From Nonomuraea pusilla (lineage in GTDB: Bacteria > Actinomycetota > Actinomycetes > Streptosporangiales > Streptosporangiaceae), in assembly GCF_900109355.1 (NCBI RefSeq), contig NZ_FOBF01000014.1:170585-234584 (forward strand): 64,000 nucleotides of DNA. The letters run 5' to 3'. The translations under genes were made by a program, and so were the position numbers. Below, piece by piece: positions 17,121 through 25,232 of the stretch. Each line of letters starts with the position of its first letter. Position 1 is the stretch's first letter. Under the pieces are notes generated by a model. It saw only the letters and a program-made list of their open reading frames with translations, was not told the DNA's origin and searched no databases.

Positions 17121-18239
17121 TTACTTGAGCTGGTCCTCGGTGTAGTAGCCGCTGCCGACGATGACGTCCTTGTAGTTGCTCTTGTCCACGATGACCGGGT
17201 CGAGCAGGTACGAGGGGACGACCTTGTTGCCGTTGTCGTAGTCCTTGGTGTTGTTCACCTCGGGCTTGCCGCCCTTGAGCACGGCGTCGGCCATCTTGAC
17301 CGTCTGCTCGGCGAGCTTGCGGGTGTCCTTGAAGATCGTGGAGTACTGCTCGCCGGCGACGATGGACTTCACGGAGGCGAGTTCGGCGTCCTGGCCGGTC
17401 ACGATCGGGTAGGGCTGGCCGCCGGTGCCGTAGCCGGAGCTCTTGAGCGCCGACAGGATGCCGATCGACAGGCCGTCGTACGGCGAGAGCACGCCGTCCA
17501 CCTTCGCGCCGCTGGCGTAGGTCTTGGTGAGGATGTCCTCCATGCGCTTCTGCGCGGTGGCGGGGTCCCAGCGCAGGATGGCGGCCTGCTTGAAGTCGGT
17601 CTGGCCGCTCTTGACCACGACGGTGCCGTCGTCGATCTTCGGCTTGAGCACCGACATGGCGCCGTTCCAGAAGAACGTGGCGTTGTTGTCGTCGGGCGAG
17701 CCGCCGAACAGCTCGACGTTGAACGGGCCCTTCTCGCCGTCCTCGACGCCGAGGCCCTTCAGCAGCGAGGTGGCCTGCTGGACGCCGACCTTGAAGTTGT
17801 CGAAGGTGGCGTAGTAGTCGACGTTCGGGCTGTTGCGGATGAGCCGGTCGTAGGCGATGACCGGGATCTTGTTGTCGGCGGCCTGCTGGAGCTGGCTGGT
17901 GATCGCCGTGCCGTCGATCGAGGCGATGATCAGGAGCTTGGCGCCCTTGGTGATCTGGTTCTCGATCTGGTTGGCCTGCGTGGGGATGTCGTTCTCGGCG
18001 TACTGGAGGTCGACCTTGTAGCCCAGCTTCTCCAGTTGCGACTTGACGTTGTCGCCGTCGTGGATCCAGCGCTCGGACGACTTCGTCGGCATCGTGACGC
18101 CGATGAGCGCGCCGGCGCTCCCGGCGGCGGCGGAGCCGGTGGCCTCGGCGTCCACCGTCTTCTGGCTGGAGCCACAGGCCGTCATGGTCGCGGCGAGGGC
18201 GATGACCGACACCACGCCCCCGATTCGTCCCAACCTCAT
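17121..18239 (-). CDS. chvE: Sugar-binding lipoprotein of the multiple-monosaccharide ABC transporter
   Basis: A 372-residue periplasmic-binding-protein family 1 lipoprotein. The signal peptide ends in the lipobox MTAC (Cys22). Conserved ChvE-type segments include GVTMPTKSSERWIHDGDNVKSQL, LLIIASIDGTA, PVIAYDRLI, YYATFDNFKVG, ELFGGSPDDNNA and VTGQDAELASVKSI. It captures arabinose, xylose, galactose or related sugars outside the membrane for MmsA/MmsB. It is the first gene of the transport operon, with a LacI-type palindrome 117 nt upstream of its start. Confidence 0.94.
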   Translation of the reverse strand: MRLGRIGGVVSVIALAATMTACGSSQKTVDAEATGSAAAGSAGALIGVTMPTKSSERWIHDGDNVKSQLEKLGYKVDLQYAENDIPTQANQIENQITKGAKLLIIASIDGTAITSQLQQAADNKIPVIAYDRLIRNSPNVDYYATFDNFKVGVQQATSLLKGLGVEDGEKGPFNVELFGGSPDDNNATFFWNGAMSVLKPKIDDGTVVVKSGQTDFKQAAILRWDPATAQKRMEDILTKTYASGAKVDGVLSPYDGLSIGILSALKSSGYGTGGQPYPIVTGQDAELASVKSIVAGEQYSTIFKDTRKLAEQTVKMADAVLKGGKPEVNNTKDYDNGNKVVPSYLLDPVIVDKSNYKDVIVGSGYYTEDQLK

Positions 18240-18355
18240 GTGCGTCTCCTGGGGGTTGCGGGGCAGCTCGGCCGACGGCGGCTGCCGGGGGGATGACCGA
18301 CGAGATCGATCACGAACATGACCGACCGAACAGAATTCGCCGTTGGTACCCGCTG

Positions 18356-18373
18356 ATTGTTATCGCTAACAAT
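18356..18373. promoter_or_regulatory. LacI-family operator upstream of the sugar transporter
   Basis: ATTGTTATCGCTAACAAT is an inverted repeat with perfect 7-nt arms around a 4-nt centre. It is the classic LacI/GalR operator type. It lies in the promoter region of the binding protein gene and resembles the site in araB, suggesting common control by the LacI-type protein encoded between them. Confidence 0.75.
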
Positions 18374-18507
18374 GGCGCTGTCAACGGCCCCTGACAACCT
18401 CACGGAAACCTTCGGGTAACGCCCCGTCCGACATCCCCGCAGGTCAGAGCCCTGGCGGGCAGAGATCGGCCGCTCGGACGGGGTGGACGCGCCCCCTGAT
18501 CAGGCCG

Positions 18508-19257
18508 TCAGGCCGGGACCACCCGGTAGTGCGTGGTCACCCGGCCGCCGTCGTCCAGGACGTGGAAGGCGAGCGCCGGCGGGAGCTCGTGGTCCAGGCA
18601 GCCGCGCGACGACGGCCCCAGCTCCCACGGCAGCAGCAGCGTCGAGACGACACCCGGCGCGACCAGCAGCGGCCGGCCCGCGAACGTCGTCGCCGCCGCC
18701 GTGTGCGCATGGCCCACCAGGACGGCCGCCACGTTCTCGTGCCCGGCCACCAGCTCGGCCAGCCGGCCGTCGTCACGCAGCATGATGCCGTCCAGGAACG
18801 GGCTGTGCAGCGGCGCCGGCGGGTGGTGGAACGCCACGAACACCGGCAGGTCGCTCCCGTCCAGCACCTCGCCCAGCCAGTCCAGCGTCTCGCCGTCCAG
18901 CCGCCCCGCCGCCTCGCCCGGCACCGACGAGTCGCACAGCGCGTAGACGGCCTTCTCCGTGCGGTACACCTGGTTCACCGGGCCCGGGGCGGGCTCCTCC
19001 CCCCGCAGCACCCGCCGGAACTCCTCCCGCACGTCGTGGTTTCCCGGGCAGACGAACACCGGGTGGCGCGACGCCAGCAGCTTGGCCGCCTCCTCGTACT
19101 CGGCGGGGCTGCCGTGGTCGGCGATGTCCCCGGTGACCAGCACGGCGTCCAGGTCGTGCGGGAGGGCGTCCAGGTAGCGCAGCACGGCGGCGGCGCGCGG
19201 GGCGGCCCGCTCGGTCGCGCCGATGTGGATGTCGCTGACGTGAGCGATCACGATCAT
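18508..19257 (-). CDS. Calcineurin-like metallophosphoesterase (CpdA/GpdQ type)
   Basis: A 249-residue phosphoesterase with every metal-ligand motif of the family in order: HVSDIHIG (Asp9, His11), VTGDIADHG, CPGNHD, AFHHPP and LVGHAHT. The 3',5'-cAMP phosphodiesterase CpdA/Icc and glycerophosphodiesterase GpdQ have the same layout and size, so a cyclic-nucleotide or phosphodiester substrate is likely but not certain. It is cytoplasmic, with no signal sequence. It is a single gene with its own promoter region, divergent from the DUF4236 gene. Confidence 0.88.
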   Translation of the reverse strand: MIVIAHVSDIHIGATERAAPRAAAVLRYLDALPHDLDAVLVTGDIADHGSPAEYEEAAKLLASRHPVFVCPGNHDVREEFRRVLRGEEPAPGPVNQVYRTEKAVYALCDSSVPGEAAGRLDGETLDWLGEVLDGSDLPVFVAFHHPPAPLHSPFLDGIMLRDDGRLAELVAGHENVAAVLVGHAHTAAATTFAGRPLLVAPGVVSTLLLPWELGPSSRGCLDHELPPALAFHVLDDGGRVTTHYRVVPA

Positions 19258-19508
19258 GTGCGGGTCCTTTCCCTGGATGCCCGCCCGCGCCGGCCGCGGA
19301 CAGGGCCGACGCCGACGTTACGCCGCGGCCGGACCCTTCACGAGATCCGGTCCCGGCCCACGGTCCCGCCCGGGGTGGCGGCCCGGCCACGCGGTCGCCT
19401 GGGGTGGCGGCCCGGCCGCGCGCTGCCGCTCCCCCGCCCGGCGGGCCGGGGAACCCCCATGACAGGCCGGTACGTTCACCCCGTACAGGGAGGAACCGAA
19501 GGAGGGTC

Positions 19509-19706
19509 ATGGGCTGGCACTACAGCAAGTCGATCAAACTGGGGCCGTTCCGCATCCACCTGACCAGGCACGGGGTCGGTCACAGCTTCGGCAACCGGAA
19601 CGTCCACGTGACGACCACGCCCGACGGCCGCCGGCACGTCTCCGTCCGCCTGCCCGGCGGGTTCCACCTCGGCAAGACCTTCGGCGGCCGGCGCCGCCAT
19701 CACTGA
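19509..19706 (+). CDS. Small DUF4236 protein
   Basis: A 65-residue protein starting MGWHYSKSIKLGPFRIHLT and GVGHSFG, the signature of DUF4236 (usually MGFRFRKSIKLGPGVRIN...GVG). The rest is basic and His/Arg-rich, ending GKTFGGRRRHH. GGAGGG lies 2 nt before the ATG. DUF4236 domains often sit at the N-terminus of longer proteins; here the domain is free-standing. Its role is unknown. The intergenic DNA upstream is GC-rich with short direct repeats of GGTGGCGGCCCGGCC. Confidence 0.75.
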   Translation: MGWHYSKSIKLGPFRIHLTRHGVGHSFGNRNVHVTTTPDGRRHVSVRLPGGFHLGKTFGGRRRHH

Positions 19707-19814
19707 ACCCGATATATCGCGGTTTCGAGGTAACCGCTGATCAGCGGAGCCGGTCGGACCGGGCGCGCGGAAAACCCGGTGCGGCCCGGGGAGGCGGCGT
19801 CGTACGGTCCTGCC

Positions 19815-20327
19815 ATGACACCTCCTCCCCGCACCCGGCCGCCCTTCACCGCCGACGAGCGCACGCAGCTCGTCGGCTGGCTCGACATGCAGCGCTCCAT
19901 CGTCCGCTGGAAGTGCGAGGGCCTGTCGGAGGCCGACGCGCACCGCCCGGTGCTGCCGTCCTCGCCGCTCATGACGGCGGCGGGGCTCGTGTCGCACCTG
20001 CGGTGGGTGGAGCACTGCTGGTTCGAGGTGCTCTTCCTGGGCGGCAAGGCGGAGGGCCCGCAGTTCGAGGGCCCCGAGGACGCCGACATGATGGTCGAGG
20101 GCGTCCCGCTGGCGCGGCTGCTGGAGGAGTACGAGCGGCAGTGCGCCGTCTCCAACGACATCGTCGCCCGCCACTCCCTCGACGACGTCGGCCGCCACCC
20201 CGACTTCCGCTCGGCCGCGGCGAACCTGCGCTGGATGCTGCTCCACATGATCGAGGAGACGGCCAGGCACGCGGGCCACCTCGACACGGTGCGCGAACTC
20301 CTCGACGGCACGACCGGCTACTACTAG
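19815..20327 (+). CDS. DinB/DUF664-family protein
   Basis: A 170-residue four-helix-bundle protein of the DUF664 group of the DinB superfamily. Landmarks are RTQLVGWLDMQRSIVRWKCEGLSEADA, the metal-site region MTAAGLVSHLRWVEHCWFEVLF and the C-terminal LRWMLLHMIEETARHAGHLDTVREL, whose His residues complete the predicted nickel or zinc site. These are thiol-dependent (mycothiol or bacillithiol) transferases or of unknown function. The start is the ATG at 19815. It is a single gene. Confidence 0.83.
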   Translation: MTPPPRTRPPFTADERTQLVGWLDMQRSIVRWKCEGLSEADAHRPVLPSSPLMTAAGLVSHLRWVEHCWFEVLFLGGKAEGPQFEGPEDADMMVEGVPLARLLEEYERQCAVSNDIVARHSLDDVGRHPDFRSAAANLRWMLLHMIEETARHAGHLDTVRELLDGTTGYY

Positions 20328-20555
20328 AGCCGCGCCGCCGCCCTACCGATCAGGAGACCTTGAGCACGAGCTCGCCGAGACGCCGACGTCGTCGGCGTCA
20401 CCGGCATTGCCCATGACGATCGGCCGGCCCATCGGGTTGAGCGCGACGAGCCCGGCACGACGCGCCACCCTGTCCAGCACGAGGAAGGCGGCCCTGCCGG
20501 TAGAGGATCTCGGCCGCCGCGAGCGCCTGCCCTCGCGACAGGCACAGCGCCGTCT
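20328..20555. other. Intergenic segment, possibly a decayed coding remnant
   Basis: No intact gene is visible between the DinB-like gene and the M14 peptidase. On the minus strand, short protein-like stretches occur in two frames (SRGQALAAAEILY, then AAFLVLDRVARRAGLVALN), as expected of a frameshifted remnant. They loosely recall the C-terminus of Asparaginase_2/isoaspartyl peptidases, but the match is too short to assert. Confidence 0.25.
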
Positions 20556-20590
20556 GAACCGATGCCTGCCCTCGCGGCGGGCATCGGTTC
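20556..20590 (-). terminator. Hairpin terminator at the end of the M14 peptidase gene
   Basis: GAACCGATGCC and GGCATCGGTTC form an 11-bp perfect stem, extended inside by a further GCC/GGC pairing. The stem overlaps the stop codon of the peptidase gene. Confidence 0.7.
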
Positions 20591-21905
20591 AGGCGGCGGT
20601 CCCCTTGGCCGACTCCGCTGCGAGCAGCGCCGCGCCGAGCTGTACGGCGACCAGGGAGCGGAGCGGGATCGGCGTGCCCATCGCTTCGGCTTCGGCCTCG
20701 GCGAACCACTCGTCGAAGCGTGCGCCGAGCCGGGCCCGTTCTGCGCGGATGGCGGGCGTCTGGTTGCCCGCACCGAGCTCGGCGTCCAGCATACGCAGAC
20801 AGGTCCGGGAGTACCTCAGCCGCATGCTGTGCACGAGCTGCCGCTTGCCGACCACCTCGGCCACGGTGGCGGGCCGGTCGGTGCCGGACAGATCTTCCCA
20901 CTCGCCGATGAACTCGCCGTAGGCGCGGACGAAGTCCTCCAGAGCGCGGCGGAAGGGAGACTGGACGGTCAGGTCGGCGGTCACGGCGGCCAGGGATCGC
21001 GCCAGCTCGGCGATCAGGTCGCGTTGTGCCGCGAGGGCGGCCCTGATCGATTCGCCGTACTTCTGGCCGGCGGGAGACTGGTCGGCGACGCGGGGGTCGG
21101 CCCAGTAGGGCAGCTCGGTGACCAGGTGCAGGGCGCCGAAGCGGTCGGCGTAGTCGATGCTGCCGCCGCCGATGCCGTAGGCGGCGGCGAGCTTGGCGCC
21201 CCTCGGGGTGATGTAGGCGGCGGGACCGATCGGGACGGCGCTCGGCACCTCGGGCGGCCCCATGTGCAGGGGCACGCCCTCGGCGGTCGCGATGGCGGCC
21301 AGGCGAGCGGCGAGCGCGGGATCGTCCTTGCTGAGGTAGTAGAACGCGCCCTGGAGCTCGCCGTTGTGCAGCGAGTAGACGAAGGCGGGCCTGACCTCGT
21401 CCATCAGGCGCATCAGCGCCTCGGTTTCAGGCAGGGTGCGGTCGAAGAAGTAGTCCTCGCCGGTCAGTGGGAAGGTCCATTCGACCTGGTCGGCCTCGGC
21501 GGGACGGTAGAAGTGCTCAGCGTAGGCGCGGCGGTCGCTGGGCCGGGCGTACCAGCCCTCGTTGAGCCGAGCGCCGTCGGGGTCGACGCACGGGATGAGG
21601 TGCCAGCGGTAGCCGAACCCCTCGCGCAGACCGGTGTCCTCGACGAGTTGGCGCAGCAGCGCGCTGACGGTGAGCGCGCCGATCGGCTCGTTGGGGTGGG
21701 GGCCGCCGATGACCACGGCGTCGTGGGGGCCGGAGCCGATGGTCGCGACGCGCAGCGGCTCGCCGAGGCGAGAGGTGCCGATGCGGCGCAACCGTACGAG
21801 GTCGGGGTGGGCGGCGGCGAGGTCGTCGAGCTCGGCATGCATCTGGTCCACCGTGGGGAACGCGGCGTAGTCGGGCACCCGGCTCATGTGGTGGGCGACG
21901 TCCAT
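20589..21905 (-). CDS. M14-family zinc carboxypeptidase-like protein
   Basis: A 438-residue cytoplasmic peptidase-like protein. The zinc motif HxxE is present as GGPHPNEPIG (His70, Glu73), with the third ligand His in FVYSLHNGELQGAFYYL and a likely catalytic Glu in HLVTELPYW. LIPCVDPDGARLNEGW matches the substrate-binding region of M14 enzymes. The C-terminal 150 residues are helical and not recognised. There is no signal peptide. The gene is divergent from a TetR regulator across a 69-nt region holding a strong inverted repeat, so it is very likely the TetR target. Confidence 0.82.
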   Translation of the reverse strand: MDVAHHMSRVPDYAAFPTVDQMHAELDDLAAAHPDLVRLRRIGTSRLGEPLRVATIGSGPHDAVVIGGPHPNEPIGALTVSALLRQLVEDTGLREGFGYRWHLIPCVDPDGARLNEGWYARPSDRRAYAEHFYRPAEADQVEWTFPLTGEDYFFDRTLPETEALMRLMDEVRPAFVYSLHNGELQGAFYYLSKDDPALAARLAAIATAEGVPLHMGPPEVPSAVPIGPAAYITPRGAKLAAAYGIGGGSIDYADRFGALHLVTELPYWADPRVADQSPAGQKYGESIRAALAAQRDLIAELARSLAAVTADLTVQSPFRRALEDFVRAYGEFIGEWEDLSGTDRPATVAEVVGKRQLVHSMRLRYSRTCLRMLDAELGAGNQTPAIRAERARLGARFDEWFAEAEAEAMGTPIPLRSLVAVQLGAALLAAESAKGTAA

Positions 21906-21920
21906 CTTTCAGCCTCCTGA

Positions 21921-21950
21921 TAATCTGAATTATTCTAGTAAATCAGATTA
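21921..21950. promoter_or_regulatory. Operator-like dyad between the M14 peptidase and TetR genes
   Basis: TAATCTGA at the left and TCAGATTA at the right form perfect 8-nt outer arms; extending inward gives 12-nt arms with one mismatch around TTCTAG. AT-rich DNA here stands out from the surrounding very GC-rich sequence. Position between divergent genes fits a TetR binding site controlling both. Confidence 0.8.
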
Positions 21951-21974
21951 CTTTTACGGCGTGCAGGAGATGTC

Positions 21975-22586
21975 ATGCGGCTGACCAGAGCTGAAAGCAA
22001 GGCGGCCAACAAGCGCGCGCTGATCGAGGCGGCACGCGAGGTCGTCGGCCGGGACGGCTCCAAGGCGAAGCTGGAGGACATCGCCGACCTGGCCGGTCTG
22101 ACCACCGGCGCGATCTACTCGCTGTTCGGCGGTAAGAACGATCTGATGGTCGCCATGGTCGACGACTACGTGGGGCCGCTCGACCTGCGCTCGGCCGAGG
22201 CCGCCGAGTTCGGCCCGCGGCTGGAGGAGGCCGTGGCCGAGGTCGCCCGCAGGTTCCTGCGCATCTCGGCCGACCCGGAGGCCGCTGGGAAGCTGCTGTT
22301 CGAGGCCCGCGTGCTCGACCTCGTGCTCCACGACCCGGAGCTGCTCGGCAAGCTCAACGCCTCGATCAGATCGACCGAGGTCGAGCTCGCCGCGCTGTTC
22401 TCGGGCCGCGAGCACGAAGGAGCCGCGGTCACGGACAGGCAGGCGCTGCGCCTGGCCCGCGCGCTGAAGGCCCTGCTGTCCGGGCTCGGGCAGGGCGTCG
22501 TGCTCGGTGCACACGACGCCTCCGAGGAGTTCTTCGTGGAGACCGCCCAGGCCCTGATCAGGCCGGCGGTGCTGGGCCCGGCCTAG
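21975..22586 (+). CDS. TetR/AcrR-family regulator
   Basis: A 203-residue repressor with a canonical N-terminal TetR helix-turn-helix: RALIEAAREVVGRDG, then LEDIADLAGLTTGAIYSLFGGKNDLMVAMVDDY. The C-terminal ligand domain is not assignable. It diverges from the M14 peptidase gene with a near-perfect dyad in between, so autoregulation plus control of the peptidase is expected. No metabolite is suggested by the neighbours. Confidence 0.92.
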   Translation: MRLTRAESKAANKRALIEAAREVVGRDGSKAKLEDIADLAGLTTGAIYSLFGGKNDLMVAMVDDYVGPLDLRSAEAAEFGPRLEEAVAEVARRFLRISADPEAAGKLLFEARVLDLVLHDPELLGKLNASIRSTEVELAALFSGREHEGAAVTDRQALRLARALKALLSGLGQGVVLGAHDASEEFFVETAQALIRPAVLGPA

Positions 22587-22756
22587 ATCACGGCCGAGGG
22601 TTCGTGGGGACCACGGCACTCACGTGCCGGCGGCTGGAAAAGCCGACACCGAGGGCCTGAACGGCCGGGCGAAGAACTCCGCCTTCGATCTCGGCGATCC
22701 CACGAACCGCCTCGCCCACGGCCGGGTGACCCGGACCGCTCCGACAGAAACGACAA

Positions 22757-22789
22757 GATCCCGCCTGATCGCGATGATCAGACGGGATC
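22757..22789 (-). terminator. Rho-independent terminator after tRNA-Ala
   Basis: GATCCCGCCTGATC and GATCAGACGGGATC form a 14-bp stem (one G-U pair) with a 5-nt loop. On the minus strand it is followed by TTGTCGTTTCT, a T-rich tract, 39 nt past the tRNA 3' end. Confidence 0.85.
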
Positions 22790-22828
22790 CCGTCAACTCC
22801 AGTCGAGCCGTTTCAAGAACGGCCCCGG

Positions 22829-22901
22829 TGGAGCTATGGGGATTCGAACCCCAGACCTCCTCCATGCCATGGAGGCGCGCTACCAACTGCGCCATAGCCC
22901 C
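22829..22901 (-). tRNA. tRNA-Ala (anticodon GGC), copy 1
   Basis: A 73-nt minus-strand cloverleaf. The acceptor GGGGCTA pairs with TAGCTCC (one G-U), the D-stem is GCGC, the anticodon stem CCTCC/GGAGG has loop ATGGCAT giving anticodon GGC, and the T-arm reads GGTTCGAATCC. The discriminator is A73 and CCA is not encoded. It lies 68 nt downstream of the AlaX-like gene on the same strand and is followed by a T-tailed terminator, so a shared transcript is possible. Confidence 0.97.
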
Positions 22902-22969
22902 TTGCGATCACCAAGTCTAACGGACTTTCAGGAGTGTTCGCGCCGCGCCGGGGCCGGCGCCGCCTGCGC

Positions 22970-23809
22970 TCAGGGCGTGACGGTGGTGCGCATGGTCAGG
23001 GCGGCCTCGTCGAGGGAGAGCTCGACGGTGACCTCGCCCAGCTCGCCCGTACGGGTGACGTGGGTGCCGCCGCAGGGGATCGACGCCTCGCCCTCCGGCA
23101 GCGAGCAGTGCCAGGTGCGGCGGGCGGTCAGGGCGGGGCCGGGCACGTCCACGCGGACGGGCGCGTCGGCCGCCACCCATGCCTTCAGCCGCGCGTTCAC
23201 CTGCGCGGCGACCCCGGCCGGGTCGAGGTCCTCGGCCGTGAAGCCCTTCTTGCGCAGCGACTTGCCGAGCCGGTAGACGTCGACGCTGCCGTACGGCTCG
23301 ATGCGCGACGAGGTGATCGCGGTCTGGTCGAAGTCGGGGTGGCCGAGCGCGTCGCGCGCCGCCTCCTTGCGCCAGCGTTCCGCCAGGGCGGCGTTGAGCG
23401 CGAGGGCGGCCAGGTGGCAGGCGCTGTGCCCCGCGGACAGCGCGGCCCGGTGGGCGGCGTCGACCTCCAGGTCGACCTCCAGCCCCACCAGGTCGCCGCC
23501 GTCGCCGGGCAGGTCGTCGGTGACGTGGACGACGAGCCACTCCCACCCCTCGGTGCCGCGCCGCACCGGGATGTCCTCGCCCGTGAACACCTCGCCGGTT
23601 TCTGACTGGGCCCCTGTCACGCAGTCGACGACCGGCAGGCCCGCGATCGTGCCGCGGTCGGCGGGCTGGTCGGGCCAGGTGTGGTCGAGGGGGTGGAACG
23701 GGGTTCGCTCGACGACGAGGCCGTGCCGGCCCCCTACCGGCACGGTCCCGACGATCGCGGAGCGGCCGCTGACCAGGCCGCTGGGGAAGGTGACGACGGT
23801 GGACTTCAC
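22970..23809 (-). CDS. AlaX-like alanyl-tRNA editing protein
   Basis: A 279-residue homologue of the AlaRS editing domain. The zinc-binding pair of motifs is intact: HxxxH as GHSACH (His128, His132) and CxxxH as PCGGTHV near residue 240. The opening about residues 20-45 (VPVGGRHGLVVERTPFHP) corresponds to the beta-barrel region. Free-standing AlaX proteins hydrolyse Ser- or Gly-mischarged tRNA-Ala in trans. The GTG start overlaps the transporter stop (GTGA), so the pair is coupled. The gene immediately downstream is tRNA-Ala(GGC), whose charged form is its expected substrate. Confidence 0.85.
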   Translation of the reverse strand: MKSTVVTFPSGLVSGRSAIVGTVPVGGRHGLVVERTPFHPLDHTWPDQPADRGTIAGLPVVDCVTGAQSETGEVFTGEDIPVRRGTEGWEWLVVHVTDDLPGDGGDLVGLEVDLEVDAAHRAALSAGHSACHLAALALNAALAERWRKEAARDALGHPDFDQTAITSSRIEPYGSVDVYRLGKSLRKKGFTAEDLDPAGVAAQVNARLKAWVAADAPVRVDVPGPALTARRTWHCSLPEGEASIPCGGTHVTRTGELGEVTVELSLDEAALTMRTTVTP

Positions 23810-25017
23810 CGGGCCATTCTCTCGTCCTCCAGGTAGCGGTCGCGTCCGGCGTACAGGCCGGTGAGGAGCTGCGCGACCAGCACCCCGAAGATCATCAGGT
23901 ACGGCAGGCTCCACCCGCCCGTCACCTCGCGCAGCACGCCCACGAGGAGCGGGCCGGCGCCGGCGATCAGGTATCCGGCGCTCTGCCCGAAGGCGGACAG
24001 CGCGGCCGTGCTCTCCGGCGTCCTCGCCCGCAGCGCGAGCATGGTCAGCGCCAGCGGGAACGATCCCATGCCGACCGCCACGAAGAACACCCAGACGGGC
24101 GCGGACGCGGCGGGCGCCAGCCACAGGCCGAGGAAGCCGACCACGTACGCGGCGACCAGGCCGACGACGACCGGCCGCTGGTCGCGGAAGCGCGCGGCGA
24201 CCATCGGCACCACGATCGAGACGGGGATGTTCAGCGCCGTGAACACGCCGAGGATCAGCCCGGCCTGCCCGGTGCTGTAGCCGCCGTCCGTGAGGATCGT
24301 GGCCAGCCACCCGAACATGATGTACGCGATCATGGACTGCGTGCCGAAGTAGACGGCGATCGTCCAGGCCAGCCTGCTCCTGAGGAGCGTGCGGGGCCCC
24401 GCGTCCCGGCGGCCGGTGTCCCGCTCCGGCTCACTGCGCAGGAGCGCAAGCCACGGAATGGCGGCGACGGCGGCCAGGGCCGCCCACACGCCGAGCGCGA
24501 TGTGCCAGTTGCCCGACGCGCGCTCGATCGGCACGGTCGCGGCGGCGGCGAGCATGGTGCCCGCGGCCAGCGCCGTGGTGTAGACGGTGGTCATGATCCC
24601 GGTACGGGCCGGGAAGTGGCGCTTGATCAGCGTCGGGATGAGCACGTTGCCGACGGCTCCGCCGGACAGCGCCACGGCGCTGCTCAGCAGGAACACGGCG
24701 GCGGAGTCGACCAGCGACCTGACGAGCATGCCCGCGCCGAGGGTGACGAGCGCGAGCAGGAGCAGCCGGTGCTCGCCGAGGCGCCGCGACAGCGCGGGCG
24801 TGACGGCGCCGACCCCGGCGAACGCCAGGACGGGTAGCGTGGTGAGCAGGCCCGTCCCGACGCTCGACATGCCGAGCCCCTGGGCGAGCTGGTCGAGCAG
24901 CGGTCCCACGCTGGTCACGGCGGTGCGCAGGTTCAGCGCGGCCAGGACGATTCCCAGCACGAGGAGCCAGGCGAGGGGCGCGGTCCTCGGTCGGGACTCT
25001 TGGACGAGCACGCTCAT
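23806..25017 (-). CDS. MFS transporter, CynX/NimT family
   Basis: A 403-residue, twelve-helix major facilitator. The opening WLLVLGIVLAALNLRTAVTSVGPLLDQL, the TLPVLAFAGVGAVTPALSRRLGEHR loop and the GNVLIPTLIKRHFPARTG segment are characteristic of the CynX/NimT (cyanate/2-nitroimidazole) group, which exports or imports small organic compounds. The ATG ending at 25017 has GGAGG upstream; an in-frame extension of 17 residues begins at 25068. The stop overlaps the start of the AlaX-like gene. Confidence 0.9.
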   Translation of the reverse strand: MSVLVQESRPRTAPLAWLLVLGIVLAALNLRTAVTSVGPLLDQLAQGLGMSSVGTGLLTTLPVLAFAGVGAVTPALSRRLGEHRLLLLALVTLGAGMLVRSLVDSAAVFLLSSAVALSGGAVGNVLIPTLIKRHFPARTGIMTTVYTTALAAGTMLAAAATVPIERASGNWHIALGVWAALAAVAAIPWLALLRSEPERDTGRRDAGPRTLLRSRLAWTIAVYFGTQSMIAYIMFGWLATILTDGGYSTGQAGLILGVFTALNIPVSIVVPMVAARFRDQRPVVVGLVAAYVVGFLGLWLAPAASAPVWVFFVAVGMGSFPLALTMLALRARTPESTAALSAFGQSAGYLIAGAGPLLVGVLREVTGGWSLPYLMIFGVLVAQLLTGLYAGRDRYLEDERMAR

Positions 25018-25150
25018 GCGGGGAGGTCCTCCACTCATCAAGTCATGGGATGAATCATGAGACACCACCTTAACAGGAGCAAACTGCCGGGTTATTCCTG
25101 ACTCATGAGGTATCCGGCGAAAGACCTGATACCGGTCCAGACCTCACGAC

Positions 25151-25176
25151 GAAGCCCCCGCCGGAGCGGGGGCTTC
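25151..25176. terminator. Hairpin terminator downstream of the SRPBCC gene
   Basis: GAAGCCCCCGC and GCGGGGGCTTC form a perfect 11-bp stem with a CGGA tetraloop. It lies in the 215-nt gap between the transporter start and the end of the SRPBCC gene, and should stop minus-strand transcription from the latter. Confidence 0.75.
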
Positions 25177-25232
25177 TGCCACGGACTCTCGGGGTCTCGC
25201 ACCCGCGGCCGCCGCAGGTCCACGTACGCGCC

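Noticed and set aside
22620..22895. Short minus-strand frame containing VARLHGMEEVWGSNPHSS
   Set aside because: This is a translation of the tRNA-Ala sequence; the same peptide appears at the second tRNA-Ala near 35930.
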